This document shows positions 1 through 9,268 of a stretch of DNA of 64,000 nt, in pieces. Under the pieces are notes generated by a model, which saw only the letters and a program-made list of their open reading frames with translations, searched no databases and had not been told where the DNA came from. Each line of letters begins with the position of its first letter. Positions within the stretch are counted from its first letter, which is position 1. The DNA lies in assembly GCA_051861445.1 (NCBI GenBank), contig JBHYCS010000007.1, positions 115,217-179,216 of the forward strand, given 5' to 3'. A program made the position numbers and the translations under genes. Source of the DNA: Parasediminibacterium sp051861445. GTDB lineage: Bacteria; Bacteroidota; Bacteroidia; Chitinophagales; Chitinophagaceae.

Positions 1-1
1 T

Positions 2-652
2 AGACCAAGAGAAAAATTAATGCTTAAAGGTGTGCAAGCTTTAAGCGATTCTGAATTATTGGCTATTTTAATAAACAATGGTACGGTACAAAAAAGTGCT
101 GTTGAGTTGGCAAAAGAATTATTGGTAGCTTGTAACAATAATTTAAATCGTTTAGGTAGTTTAAGCTATCAACAAATTGTACAATTTAAAATTAAGGGGT
201 TAGGTCCTGCAAAAGCGGTTACCATTGCAGCTGCTCTAGAATTAGGAATAAGAAGAGATTCTGAGGAAAAAGTAGTTCAAAAAATTACGAGTAGTAAAGA
301 TATTGCCGCTTATTTACAATCATTATTGCAATACAAAGACCATGAAGTGTTTGTGGTGGTGTTTTTAAATAATGCCAATAAAATTATTCATCACGAAGAA
401 ATTAGTAAAGGAGGAATTACAGGAACAGTAGCTGATCCTAAATTAATTATGAAACAAGCATTGATGTATAATGCTGTTTCTATTATTTTATGTCACAACC
501 ATCCAAGTGGAAATTTAAAACCTAGCAGAGCCGATGAATTAATTACTCAAAAAATAGTTCAAGCAGCATCGTATTTAGACATTAAAGTACAAGACCATAT
601 TATTGTTAGTCATGAAGGATATTACAGTTTTGCCGATGAGGGTATTTTGTAA
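2..652 (+). CDS. radC: DNA repair protein RadC (JAB/MPN domain), 5' end outside window
   Basis: RadC/YeeS-type protein. The reading frame is open from base 2, and the bases before the first ATG (position 20) encode RPREKL, the conserved RadC N-terminal motif, so the gene starts upstream of the window and the ATG at 20 is internal. A helix-hairpin-helix-like region (LSDSELLAILI, then KGLGPAKAV) is followed by the JAB metalloprotease-like domain with the HNHPSG motif and a downstream SRAD segment. The family is linked to DNA repair or recombination by context only; its biochemical role is unsettled. The stop codon lies 5 bp from the stop of mfd on the other strand, a convergent pair with no separate terminator visible. 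Confidence 0.93.
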   Translation, partial: RPREKLMLKGVQALSDSELLAILINNGTVQKSAVELAKELLVACNNNLNRLGSLSYQQIVQFKIKGLGPAKAVTIAAALELGIRRDSEEKVVQKITSSKDIAAYLQSLLQYKDHEVFVVVFLNNANKIIHHEEISKGGITGTVADPKLIMKQALMYNAVSIILCHNHPSGNLKPSRADELITQKIVQAASYLDIKVQDHIIVSHEGYYSFADEGIL

Positions 653-657
653 AATGA

Positions 658-3600
658 TTATTTAGACGATACGACTTCTTCAGATGTAACAACAACAGCT
701 TTTTTCATGTTACTTAAAAAGCGAAGCATTGCTTGCATATCTTTTATATCATCTACTACTAATAAAAAGTTTTTTCCAGCTTGTTTTAGTCTAGCCTTAT
801 TGGTTTCTTTTTGCAAATAATCTAAAATGTTTTTAAACAAGTTAGATTCAAAATAAGGCGAATCGTTTTTATTGATGAAATAACAACGCATGGTTTTTTC
901 TTTCAGCGTCATTTTTTCAAAACCTAAAATAATGGCAGCCCAACGGCATCTTACGGTTGTAAATAAATCTTCTACCTGATCTGGAATTGGTCCAAATCGA
1001 TCAATCATTTCTGCATGAAAAGCTGTTAGCTGCTCTTCATTTTCGCAATTATCTAAACGAGTGTAGAGCGATAATCTTTCGGTTATACTTTCTACATAGC
1101 TATCTGGAATTAATATTTCTAAATCGGTATCAATTGTACAATCGCTTACATAATCGTCTTGTTGGGCAATTTCATCTTTAAACAATTCTTTAAACGACGT
1201 ACGTTTTAATTCTTTTACGGCTTCTTCTAATATTTTTTGATACATCTCAAAACCAATTTCTGCCATAAAACCACTTTGTTCACCACCTAATAAATTTCCT
1301 GCACCTCTAATATCTAAATCTCTCATGGCAATTTGAAATCCGCTACCTAAATCGCTAAATTGTTCTAAGGTTTGTAAACGTTTTCTACTATCTGTAGGTA
1401 AAGTGCTCATTGGTGGGGCTAATAAATAGCAAAAAGCTTTTTTATTACTTCTGCCAACACGACCACGTAATTGGTGTAAATCGCTCAATCCAAATTGATG
1501 TGCATTGTTTACAATAATGGTATTAACATTGGCAATATCTACACCACTTTCAACAATATTGGTACAAACGAGTACATCATATTTTTTATCAATAAAATCT
1601 AAAATTCTTTCCTCTAATTCATGCCCTTCCAATTGTCCATGAGCAAAACCAATACTTAAATCTGGACATTGTGCCTGAATAATGGCAGCCATTTCTCCCA
1701 AACCTTGTACACGGTTATGAATGAAAAAAACTTGTCCGCCTCTATTGGTTTCAAAATAAATAGCATCTCTTATAAAATCATCATTAAATACATGTACTTC
1801 TGTTTGAATGGGCTGTCTATTTGGTGGTGGTGTATTAATAATACTTAAATCTCTTGCACCCATTAAACTAAAGTGCAAAGTTCTAGGAATTGGTGTGGCT
1901 GTAAGCGTTAAACAGTCAACACTTGTTTTTAGTGTTTTTAATTTTTCTTTATGTGCAACTCCAAATTTTTGTTCCTCATCAATAATCATGATACCCAATT
2001 CTTTAAACTTCACTTCTTTGCCTAACAATCCATGAGTGCCTACTATTATATCTATTTTGCCTTGGGCAAGTTTTTCTAAAGTTTCTTTTTTCTCTTTTGC
2101 CGATTTAAATCGATTAATATAATCTACCGTTACAGGAAAATCTTTTAACCTGTCTTTAAATGTTTTGTAATGTTGAAAAGCCAAAATTGTTGTAGGAACT
2201 AAAACAGCAGCTTGTTTTCCATCTACCACACTTTTAAATGCAGCTCTAACGGCAACTTCTGTTTTGCCAAATCCAACATCACCACAAACCAATCTATCCA
2301 TAGGACTAGGGCTTTCCATATCCTTTTTTACATCAGCTACAGCTTTAGCTTGGTCAGGCGTATCTTCATACATAAAACTAGCTTCTAGCTCAGTTTGCAT
2401 GTAGGTATCTGGTGCATGTGCAAACCCTTGTTGGCTTTTTCTTTGTGCATATAATTTTATCAGGTCAAATGCAATTTCTTTAACCTTAGCTTTTGTTTTT
2501 TCTTTTAGTTTGTTCCAAACATCGCTGCCAAGTTTGTTTATTTTGGGCAACGTGCCTTCTTTACCTGTGTATTTTGATATTTTGTGTAATGAATTAATAT
2601 TTACATATAAAATATCAGAATCTTTATAAATTATACGAACAGCTTCTTGAATTTTACCGTTTACTTCCAATTTTTGTAAACCACTATATGTGCCAACACC
2701 ATGATCGATATGGGTAACATAATCGCCTGGTTGAAGGTCTCTCAACGTTTTTAAAGTAATGGCTTTGTTTTTATTGTAAGCTTGTTTTACTCGGTATTTG
2801 TGGTATCGTTGAAAAATTTGATGGTCGGTGTAGCAAACTACTTTTAAATCAAAATCGATAAAACCTTCATGAATAGATGTTGCTACAGGTACAAAATTTA
2901 TTTCGGTATTTAATTCTTTAAATATGCTATGTAAGCGTTCTAATTGTTTGGCCTGATCGGCAAAAATGTAGATAGAAAACTGATTGGCTTCATGAGCTAT
3001 TAAATCTTTAATCAACAAATCAAATTGCCTATTAAAAGATGGTTGCGATTTTGTACTAAACGTAATAACGGCTTCCTCTGACTTAGCAAAAAACGGTTGA
3101 TAACCAAACTCAATAATATGTCTTTGTTGAATTAATCGTTCAATAGTAGCAACAGGTGTAAAATCTGCTAACGATACTTCCTTCAATATTTTAGTATCAT
3201 CTTCATCTTCTTCCTCTGGTAAAATGTTTTGTTTGTGCTTGCTGGGTTTAGATTGTGCAATACTTTGCAACTCTTTTGCTTCTTTCCATCTTTCTAAAAA
3301 CAATCCTAAATCTTCTTCTTCTTGCAGAATTTTTTCTTTAATAACGTCCCAATCTTTTAACCACACAACGGTATTTTCTGGCAAAAATTCAAATAACGGA
3401 ACTTTATCTCCTGTTTCAAATTGCGTTTCAACATTCGGAATAATGCTTACCTGCAACAATTTTCGTTCACTTAATTGTGTTTCAGGATCAAAAATTCGAA
3501 TACTATCTACATCGTTTCCAAATAATTCTACTCGGTAAGGTTTTTCGTTTCCAAAAGAATAAATATCTAAAATACCACCACGTAAAGCAAATTGTCCAGG

Positions 3601-4131
3601 TTCGTACACAAAATCTGTTCTCACAAAACCATACATTACAAATAACTCCATTAAACCATTTACGTTTAGCGTATCGTTGGTTTTTATTTGAATAATGTTT
3701 CCGCTTAATGTTTTTGGCAACACCACTTTTTCGAATAAAGCTTGTGGATAGGTAATGATTATTTTTTTGTTGCCGCCATTTGCTAATTTGGTTAATGCTT
3801 CTGTTCTAAGCATTACATGTGATGAGTTGAGTAAACGAAAGTTTTTTTGATTTTTGAAGGAGGATGGAAAGTAAAAAAGGTCTAAGGCACTGGTTAAATT
3901 TTCGATGGTATTATGAAAATAGGCTGCTTCTTCTGCATCGTTTAACACCACAATATGATTTAATTGTTGGGTGTTTTGATGACTAAAAATAGCACTGATT
4001 AAAAATTCTACGCTACTTCCTTGTAAGTTTTTTAAGAATAATTGCTGTTTTTGGGGCAATAAAAGTGCGTTCGCCAATTGCAAAAGGCGGGGGGAATTTT
4101 CGTATTTCTCTAACAACACATTCAAATTCAT
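658..4131 (-). CDS. mfd: transcription-repair coupling factor Mfd
   Basis: ATP-dependent translocase that removes stalled RNA polymerase at DNA lesions and recruits UvrA. Order of parts: a degenerate UvrB-like N-terminal module, a CarD-like RNA-polymerase interaction domain (GDYVTHIDHGVGTYSGL), RecG-type helicase motifs with Walker A GDVGFGKTE near residue 617 and a DEEQ box near 717, then the TRCF C-terminal domain. At about 1157 residues it is full length. The frame stays open to an ATG at 4176, but a TATCTTTG promoter box on this strand (4164-4157) lies between the two candidate starts, and the MNLNVLLEKY start at 4131 fits the family. It converges on radC. Confidence 0.96.
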   Translation of the reverse strand: MNLNVLLEKYENSPRLLQLANALLLPQKQQLFLKNLQGSSVEFLISAIFSHQNTQQLNHIVVLNDAEEAAYFHNTIENLTSALDLFYFPSSFKNQKNFRLLNSSHVMLRTEALTKLANGGNKKIIITYPQALFEKVVLPKTLSGNIIQIKTNDTLNVNGLMELFVMYGFVRTDFVYEPGQFALRGGILDIYSFGNEKPYRVELFGNDVDSIRIFDPETQLSERKLLQVSIIPNVETQFETGDKVPLFEFLPENTVVWLKDWDVIKEKILQEEEDLGLFLERWKEAKELQSIAQSKPSKHKQNILPEEEDEDDTKILKEVSLADFTPVATIERLIQQRHIIEFGYQPFFAKSEEAVITFSTKSQPSFNRQFDLLIKDLIAHEANQFSIYIFADQAKQLERLHSIFKELNTEINFVPVATSIHEGFIDFDLKVVCYTDHQIFQRYHKYRVKQAYNKNKAITLKTLRDLQPGDYVTHIDHGVGTYSGLQKLEVNGKIQEAVRIIYKDSDILYVNINSLHKISKYTGKEGTLPKINKLGSDVWNKLKEKTKAKVKEIAFDLIKLYAQRKSQQGFAHAPDTYMQTELEASFMYEDTPDQAKAVADVKKDMESPSPMDRLVCGDVGFGKTEVAVRAAFKSVVDGKQAAVLVPTTILAFQHYKTFKDRLKDFPVTVDYINRFKSAKEKKETLEKLAQGKIDIIVGTHGLLGKEVKFKELGIMIIDEEQKFGVAHKEKLKTLKTSVDCLTLTATPIPRTLHFSLMGARDLSIINTPPPNRQPIQTEVHVFNDDFIRDAIYFETNRGGQVFFIHNRVQGLGEMAAIIQAQCPDLSIGFAHGQLEGHELEERILDFIDKKYDVLVCTNIVESGVDIANVNTIIVNNAHQFGLSDLHQLRGRVGRSNKKAFCYLLAPPMSTLPTDSRKRLQTLEQFSDLGSGFQIAMRDLDIRGAGNLLGGEQSGFMAEIGFEMYQKILEEAVKELKRTSFKELFKDEIAQQDDYVSDCTIDTDLEILIPDSYVESITERLSLYTRLDNCENEEQLTAFHAEMIDRFGPIPDQVEDLFTTVRCRWAAIILGFEKMTLKEKTMRCYFINKNDSPYFESNLFKNILDYLQKETNKARLKQAGKNFLLVVDDIKDMQAMLRFLSNMKKAVVVTSEEVVSSK

Positions 4132-4156
4132 AACTACCAATCCTGATAAAATGCCG

Positions 4157-4164
4157 CAAAGATA
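4157..4164 (-). promoter_or_regulatory. -7 promoter box of mfd
   Basis: Reads TATCTTTG on the minus strand, a full match to the Bacteroidota TAnnTTTG element. It sits about 26 bp before the ATG at 4131 and downstream of the longer candidate start, so it also decides the start of mfd. No clear -33 TTTG is present. Confidence 0.6.
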
Positions 4165-4214
4165 GTTGCAAGCCACTAGTTGCCACTATTTGTTCATGAA
4201 ATAAATGAAGATTG

Positions 4215-4616
4215 TTATTGAATATCAGCACATAATTCAATCAATACACCGTTTGTTTCTTTTGGATGCACAAAACAAACCCATTTATTGTCTGCCCCTT
4301 TTTTCGGTTTTCCGTTTAACAATGTAAATCCTTCTTGTTGCATACGATTCATTTCTGCAACAATATCCGTTACTAAAAATGCAATATGATGCATTCCTTC
4401 TCCTTTTTTATCAATAAATTTTGCAATAACACCATTTTCTGTAGTGCTTTGTAGCAACTCAATTTTTGTTTCTCCTTGTTTAAAAAATGCAGTTTTTACT
4501 TGTTCGCTTGCAACTTCCTCTGTTTTGTAACACTTCGATTGTAATATTTTTTCGTATAACGGAATTGAAATTTCTAAATTTTTTACTGCAATTCCTATAT
4601 GTTCTACCTTATTCAT
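4215..4616 (-). CDS. mce: methylmalonyl-CoA epimerase-like VOC protein
   Basis: 133-residue single-domain vicinal-oxygen-chelate (glyoxalase fold) protein. The N-terminal HIGIAVKNL, the central GMHHIAFLV and the C-terminal GVLIELCAD motifs match methylmalonyl-CoA epimerases, which interconvert the 2R and 2S forms of methylmalonyl-CoA in propionate metabolism. Start chosen at the ATG at 4616 (MNKVEHIG), where family homology begins; the frame is open 41 codons further upstream, but that part looks non-coding. The methylmalonyl-CoA mutase genes are not in the window, so a different glyoxalase-like substrate cannot be excluded. It is divergent from iscS. Confidence 0.85.
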   Translation of the reverse strand: MNKVEHIGIAVKNLEISIPLYEKILQSKCYKTEEVASEQVKTAFFKQGETKIELLQSTTENGVIAKFIDKKGEGMHHIAFLVTDIVAEMNRMQQEGFTLLNGKPKKGADNKWVCFVHPKETNGVLIELCADIQ

Positions 4617-4749
4617 ATTATAATAATTGTATTTATTAGCTGTTACGATATATGGAAAAACACATCTTAACGCTGTATTGTTGGTAAAATTATAGAACCC
4701 TTTGCAGTAATTTTGTGTTGTTAGTAAGTAATAAAGCAATCAAATTTTT

Positions 4750-5967
4750 ATGTTGAAATTCCCTATCTATTTAGATAACAATGCTACAACACCTATGGAC
4801 CCTAGAGTGTTAGAGGCTATGATACCTTATTTTACCGAACATTTTGGTAATGCAGCAAGTAGAAATCATCCTTTTGGATGGCAAGCTGAAGAAGCGGTAG
4901 ATTATGCCCGTGAGCAAGTTGCACAACTTATTGGTGCAGATCCTAAAGAAATCATCTTTACATCTGGTGCAACTGAAGGAGATAATTTAGCAATAAAAGG
5001 TGTGTACGAAATGTATGCTAGTAAGGGTAACCACATTATCACTGCAACTACTGAGCATAAAGCAGTATTAGATACCTGTAAGCATATTGAAAAATTAGGT
5101 GGTGAAGTAACTTATTTACAGGTAAAACCTGATGGTTTGATTGACCTTGCAGAATTAGAAGCAGCCATAAAGCCAACTACTATTTTGGTGGCAATTATGT
5201 ATGCTAATAATGAAATTGGTGTTGTTCAACCAATTAAAGAAATAAGTGCTATTGCAAAAAAACATGGCGTTTTGGTTTTTTCTGATGCAGTGCAAGCAGT
5301 TGGTAAAATACCTGTTGATGTAAATAAAGATGGAATTGATATTATGGCATTTACTGCACACAAAATGTATGGTCCAAAAGGAATTGGTGCTTTGTATGTG
5401 CGTCGTAAAAATCCGAGAGTAAAAGTAACCGCACAGATGGACGGTGGTGGACATGAACGTGGAATGAGAAGTGGAACTTTAAATGTTCCTGGAATTGTAG
5501 GATTTGGTAAAGCTTGTGAATTGGCCCGTTTAGAAATGGCAGCAGATGCAGAAAGATTGAGCAAATTGAGAGATAAACTTGAAAATGCTCTTTTACAAAT
5601 TGAAGAATCTTATGTAAATGGAAATAGAGAACACCGTTTGCCACATGTTGCCAATATTTCTTTCAAACATGTTGAAGGCGAAGGCTTATTAATGGGCTTT
5701 AATAAAAATATTGCCTTAAGTTCTGGTTCTGCTTGTACGTCGGCTTCTTTAGAACCAAGTTATGTGTTAAAAGCATTGGGTTTAGGCGATGATTTGGCTC
5801 ATAGCTCACTACGTTTTGGTTTAGGAAGATTTACTACAGAAGAACAAATTGATTATACAATAGAGCAAATTTCAAGCACTGTTTTAAAGTTGAGAGAAAT
5901 GAGTCCTTTGTGGGAAATGTATAAAGAAGGAATAGATTTGAACAGTATCGAGTGGGCACATCATTAA
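4750..5967 (+). CDS. iscS: cysteine desulfurase (IscS/NifS family)
   Basis: PLP enzyme that takes sulfur from cysteine and hands it as persulfide to IscU. NNATTPMDPRV at the start is the family N-terminus. The PLP lysine is K205 in FTAHKMYGPKG, and the catalytic cysteine is C329 in SSGSACTSAS on the mobile loop. At 405 residues it is full length. First gene of an iscS-iscU-iscA cluster; a 50-bp AT-rich spacer separates it from iscU. No iscR, hscA, hscB or fdx follows, so this is a reduced ISC set. Confidence 0.96.
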   Translation: MLKFPIYLDNNATTPMDPRVLEAMIPYFTEHFGNAASRNHPFGWQAEEAVDYAREQVAQLIGADPKEIIFTSGATEGDNLAIKGVYEMYASKGNHIITATTEHKAVLDTCKHIEKLGGEVTYLQVKPDGLIDLAELEAAIKPTTILVAIMYANNEIGVVQPIKEISAIAKKHGVLVFSDAVQAVGKIPVDVNKDGIDIMAFTAHKMYGPKGIGALYVRRKNPRVKVTAQMDGGGHERGMRSGTLNVPGIVGFGKACELARLEMAADAERLSKLRDKLENALLQIEESYVNGNREHRLPHVANISFKHVEGEGLLMGFNKNIALSSGSACTSASLEPSYVLKALGLGDDLAHSSLRFGLGRFTTEEQIDYTIEQISSTVLKLREMSPLWEMYKEGIDLNSIEWAHH

Positions 5968-6017
5968 TAGTAATTAAAAATTAAAAATTAATAATTCAAA
6001 ATCAAAAATTCGTTCAT

Positions 6018-6437
6018 ATGGCATATTCAGAAAAAGTAATCGATCATTATAGCAACCCAAAGAATGTGGGTACATTAGATAAGTCTAGCAGAAATGTAGG
6101 TACAGGTTTGGTTGGTGCTCCAGAATGTGGAGACGTTATGCGTTTACAAATTGAAGTAGACGATGCTACAGGAATTATTAAAGATGCCAAGTTTAAAACC
6201 TTTGGCTGTGGTTCTGCAATTGCTTCTTCATCTTTAGCTACTGAGTGGTTAAAAGGAAAAACAGTTGACCAAGCTATGACCATCGATAACATGGATTTGG
6301 TTGAAGAATTAAATCTTCCTCCTGTAAAAATTCACTGTTCGGTATTAGCAGAAGATGCAATTAAAGCTGCTATTAACGATTACAGAGTAAAAAATGGTTT
6401 AGATGCACTTGTTTTTGAAGAAAAAGGTGTTCATTAA
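6018..6437 (+). CDS. iscU: Fe-S cluster assembly scaffold IscU
   Basis: Scaffold on which [2Fe-2S] and [4Fe-4S] clusters are built. All three ligand cysteines are present: C37 in APECGD (with D39), C64 in FGCGSA and C107 in IHCSVL. The LPPVK motif just before C107 is the classical HscA chaperone-recognition site, so an HscA/HscB pair is expected elsewhere in the genome. 139 residues, standard length. Lies between iscS and iscA on the same strand. Confidence 0.96.
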   Translation: MAYSEKVIDHYSNPKNVGTLDKSSRNVGTGLVGAPECGDVMRLQIEVDDATGIIKDAKFKTFGCGSAIASSSLATEWLKGKTVDQAMTIDNMDLVEELNLPPVKIHCSVLAEDAIKAAINDYRVKNGLDALVFEEKGVH

Positions 6438-6550
6438 ACCAAATCATTAAACCAAATCCTATAATTAGCCAATGTGTTGATATGCTAACGAATTTCAATT
6501 CTAAAGTTCTACATTAGCACACAAGCACATGATTAAATTAGCAGATTATT

Positions 6551-6901
6551 ATGGTAGCAACAGACAATGCAATATATGTAAGTGATAAAGCAAAAGCCAA
6601 AGTGATAAAACTAATGGAAGATGCTGGAATTGCTAACGACCCTAATTATTTTTTAAGAGTAGGAGTTGTTGGTGGTGGTTGTAGTGGATTGAGCTACAAA
6701 TTAGATTTTGATAACGAACAAAAGCCAATGGATCAGGTTTTTGAAGATAATGGTGTAAAAATTGTTACCGATTTAAAAAGCTTTTTATACTTAGTAAACA
6801 CGATGTTAGATTTTAGTGATGGATTGAATGGAAAAGGATTTTTCTTCGATAATCCAAATGCTAGCAGAAGTTGTGGATGTGGAGAAAGTTTTGCTGTGTA
6901 A
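6551..6901 (+). CDS. iscA: IscA/HesB-family iron-sulfur assembly protein
   Basis: A-type carrier protein of 116 residues. It has the three diagnostic cysteines: C44 in GGGCSGLSY, then C108 and C110 in SCGCGESF at the C-terminus. It receives clusters from IscU or supplies them to apo-enzymes. The 113-bp spacer to iscU contains a doubled TTAAACCAAATC and several degenerate gctaa/ttagc words but no clear promoter. A strong terminator follows. It could equally be called ErpA or SufA by sequence; the position beside iscU favours IscA. Confidence 0.93.
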   Translation: MVATDNAIYVSDKAKAKVIKLMEDAGIANDPNYFLRVGVVGGGCSGLSYKLDFDNEQKPMDQVFEDNGVKIVTDLKSFLYLVNTMLDFSDGLNGKGFFFDNPNASRSCGCGESFAV

Positions 6902-6921
6902 AAATTGAATATAATTATAAA

Positions 6922-6957
6922 AAAAAGCCTCGTTCAGACTGTTGAACGAGGCTTTTT
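6922..6957. terminator. bidirectional terminator between iscA and the amidohydrolase gene
   Basis: Perfect 15-bp stem (6922-6936 with 6943-6957), 6-nt loop GACTGT, A-run on the left and T-run on the right, so it can end transcription from both converging genes. Confidence 0.92.
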
Positions 6958-6988
6958 ATGTTACATAGTCTTACATAGTCCTCTAAAA

Positions 6989-8611
6989 TTAATATACCTT
7001 TTTACCGCCTATATAAGTTGAAATTACCTTTGTTTTTAAAATATCTGTTGCAGAAACTTTCATTAAATCTTTATCTAGTAAAATAAAGTCAGCTTTTTTG
7101 CCAATTTCTAAACTACCTATTTCCTTTTCTAAAAATCCAGCTTTTGCAGCCCAAATGGTCATTCCTTTTATTGTTTCTTCTCTAGTTAAAGCATTTTCTA
7201 TTTGAAAACCATTGGCAGGAAATTGTTGTGCATCTTTTCTAATTACAGCAGCTAAAAATGTTTTAAACGGATCAATGTCTTCAACCGGAAAATCAGTTCC
7301 TAAAGGTAGCCATCCATTTTGTAGTAGTAATTGTTTGTATGCATAAGCTCCTTTCATTCGTTCATTTCCCAATCTTTCATTTGCCCAATACATATCGCTT
7401 GTAGCATGTGTTGGCTGAACTGAAGGAACTATATTATTTTTTCCAAATAAACCAAAATCTACTTCGTTTACTACTTGTGCATGTTCAATTCTCCAACGTT
7501 TATCGTTTTTACCTTGTAAATATTTTTCATAAATTTTAAGTATTGCTCTGTTGGCACTATCACCAATTGCATGTGTACACATTTGAAAAGGCGATTTTAT
7601 TAAAACAGACGCTATACTATCAAAATGTTGAGGATTACTGAGTAAAAAACCTTTCCAATTGGGTTTGTCGGAATAATGTTTTAGTAAACAAGCACCACGG
7701 CTTCCTAACGCACCATCGGCATAAATTTTAAATCCATTTACAAATAATTTATCTGTTTTGTAAGGCCCTTTTTTAAGATATGCTTGGTAATTATTAGGCT
7801 CATCGCTAAGCATTACATACAAACGCATGTGCAGTTTATCTTCTTGCTGCAATGCATCAATTTTTTCAACATCATTGGTGCTTAGTCCACAATCTGTAAT
7901 CGTTGTTAAGCCTTTTTCAAAGCATTTTTGTTGAGCACTTAACAACCATTTTTCATAATCATTTTTTGTTGGCTTTGGTAAAATGGTAGTTACTAAATCA
8001 ACAGCATTATCTATTAAAATACCGGTTAGTTTGCCTTTTTTGGTTTCTATTTCACCACCTGTTAATCGTTGATTAGGTTGAATTTGAGCCAATTCTAATG
8101 CCTTGTTATTGGCAATTGCTGCATGTCCATCTACTCTCGTTAATAAAACTGGTGTTTTAGGAAAGTGCAGATTTAATAATTCGTTAGAAGGAAAATTTTT
8201 GTTTGCCCATTTATTTTGATCCCAACCTCTACCTCTAATCCATAATTCGTTGGGATATTTCATAGAAAATTGATGTACTTTTTCTACCACTTCTTCCCAT
8301 GAATTACAACCAAATAAATCTACTTGATACAAACCTTGACCATAACCTACAAAGTGAGCATGTGCATCAATTAATCCAGGATATACAAAACTGCCTTTTG
8401 CATCTATTGTGCTATCTGCAGAAAAATTCTTTAATATGCTATCGTTGCTACCAATGGCAACTATTTTTCCATTTTTAATAGCCATAGATTGTGCTACAGA
8501 AAAACTAGAATCAACAGTATAAATTGTACCATTAAAAATAATTGTATCAACTTTTTGTGCCGATTTGCAGCTGAATAAAAAAAATGGTAGAAAGAAAACA
8601 AGAAGTCGCAT
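6989..8611 (-). CDS. amidohydrolase family lipoprotein (YtcJ/Amidohydro_3-like)
   Basis: Metal-dependent hydrolase of the amidohydrolase superfamily, 540 residues from the chosen start. The start at 8611 gives a short lipoprotein signal, hydrophobic segment then FFLFSCKS, with the cysteine as lipidation site; the frame is open 15 codons further, but those would spoil the signal. GLIDAHAHF carries the HxH metal pair; THAIGDSANR, IEHAQVV and LPLGTDFPVE supply the later His and Asp positions of the family. Substrate not predictable: relatives act on N-acyl amino acids or other amides. A one-mismatch promoter box (TATCTTTA, minus strand, 8634-8627) precedes it. Not obviously tied to the heme genes. 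Confidence 0.88.
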   Translation of the reverse strand: MRLLVFFLPFFLFSCKSAQKVDTIIFNGTIYTVDSSFSVAQSMAIKNGKIVAIGSNDSILKNFSADSTIDAKGSFVYPGLIDAHAHFVGYGQGLYQVDLFGCNSWEEVVEKVHQFSMKYPNELWIRGRGWDQNKWANKNFPSNELLNLHFPKTPVLLTRVDGHAAIANNKALELAQIQPNQRLTGGEIETKKGKLTGILIDNAVDLVTTILPKPTKNDYEKWLLSAQQKCFEKGLTTITDCGLSTNDVEKIDALQQEDKLHMRLYVMLSDEPNNYQAYLKKGPYKTDKLFVNGFKIYADGALGSRGACLLKHYSDKPNWKGFLLSNPQHFDSIASVLIKSPFQMCTHAIGDSANRAILKIYEKYLQGKNDKRWRIEHAQVVNEVDFGLFGKNNIVPSVQPTHATSDMYWANERLGNERMKGAYAYKQLLLQNGWLPLGTDFPVEDIDPFKTFLAAVIRKDAQQFPANGFQIENALTREETIKGMTIWAAKAGFLEKEIGSLEIGKKADFILLDKDLMKVSATDILKTKVISTYIGGKKVY

Positions 8612-8708
8612 GAGTATTGGTTTACATAAAGATATTGCATCAAAATATGCCATCAATATTCAAATATATGAATGGTGAAATGAGATGAACATAACTACAA
8701 TATAGCTT

Positions 8709-9260
8709 TTAAATTTCTTTTAATCTAATTCTTTTGTAGATTTTGATGGCACTTAATAATAGTAATATCAAACAAATTAATCCCAACAAACCCCATAAGA
8801 GACTAATGCTTTGTTTTACGACTACTAAAAAAACAATGGCTACTAAAAAAATGGTTGCTATCTCATTCCAAATTCTAAGTTTGTTGGAAGAATATTTAAA
8901 GATGCCTGCTAATTGTTGTTTGTAAATGTTATGTAATGAAAAATGGTAGAGATATAGCAATAACACAAAAAATAATTTTATCAATAGCCATCTGCCTTGC
9001 TCTGTAAAAAGTATTTGCCACCAACCTCCATGTACCAATGTGGTTATACCAAATATGAATGTTAAAATAGCCGAAGGCCAAGTAATTCCTAACCACAGCC
9101 GTTTTATCATGATAGCAAACTGATTTCTTAAAACAGTACATTCAATTTCACTCTTTTCTCCAGCTTCTACATTATAAATAAATAATCTTGGCATGTAAAA
9201 AATACCAGCAAACCAAGTAACCACAAATATGATGTGCAAAGCCTTGATGTATGCGTACAT
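8709..9260 (-). CDS. hemJ: protoporphyrinogen IX oxidase HemJ
   Basis: 183-residue membrane protein of the HemJ/UPF0093 family. The N-terminus has the HemJ pattern, a KALHI histidine (H9) then TWFAGIFYMPRLF, followed by further hydrophobic segments with a second histidine cluster (YLYHFSLHN). HemJ oxidises protoporphyrinogen IX to protoporphyrin IX, the substrate of HemH. It starts 8 bp after the stop of hemH on the same strand, so the last two steps of heme synthesis form an operon. No hemG or hemY is seen, so this is the likely oxidase. A generic CopD-like protein is the only alternative, and the context argues against it. Confidence 0.87.
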   Translation of the reverse strand: MYAYIKALHIIFVVTWFAGIFYMPRLFIYNVEAGEKSEIECTVLRNQFAIMIKRLWLGITWPSAILTFIFGITTLVHGGWWQILFTEQGRWLLIKLFFVLLLYLYHFSLHNIYKQQLAGIFKYSSNKLRIWNEIATIFLVAIVFLVVVKQSISLLWGLLGLICLILLLLSAIKIYKRIRLKEI

Positions 9261-9268
9261 AAAAATGT

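Noticed and set aside
4700..4712. CCCTTTGCAG upstream of iscS as a -7 box
   Set aside because: The TA half of TAnnTTTG is missing (reads AC), leaving a half-match only.
5155..5644. Three overlapping minus-strand frames within iscS
   Set aside because: Antisense shadows of a strongly conserved gene with intact catalytic motifs.
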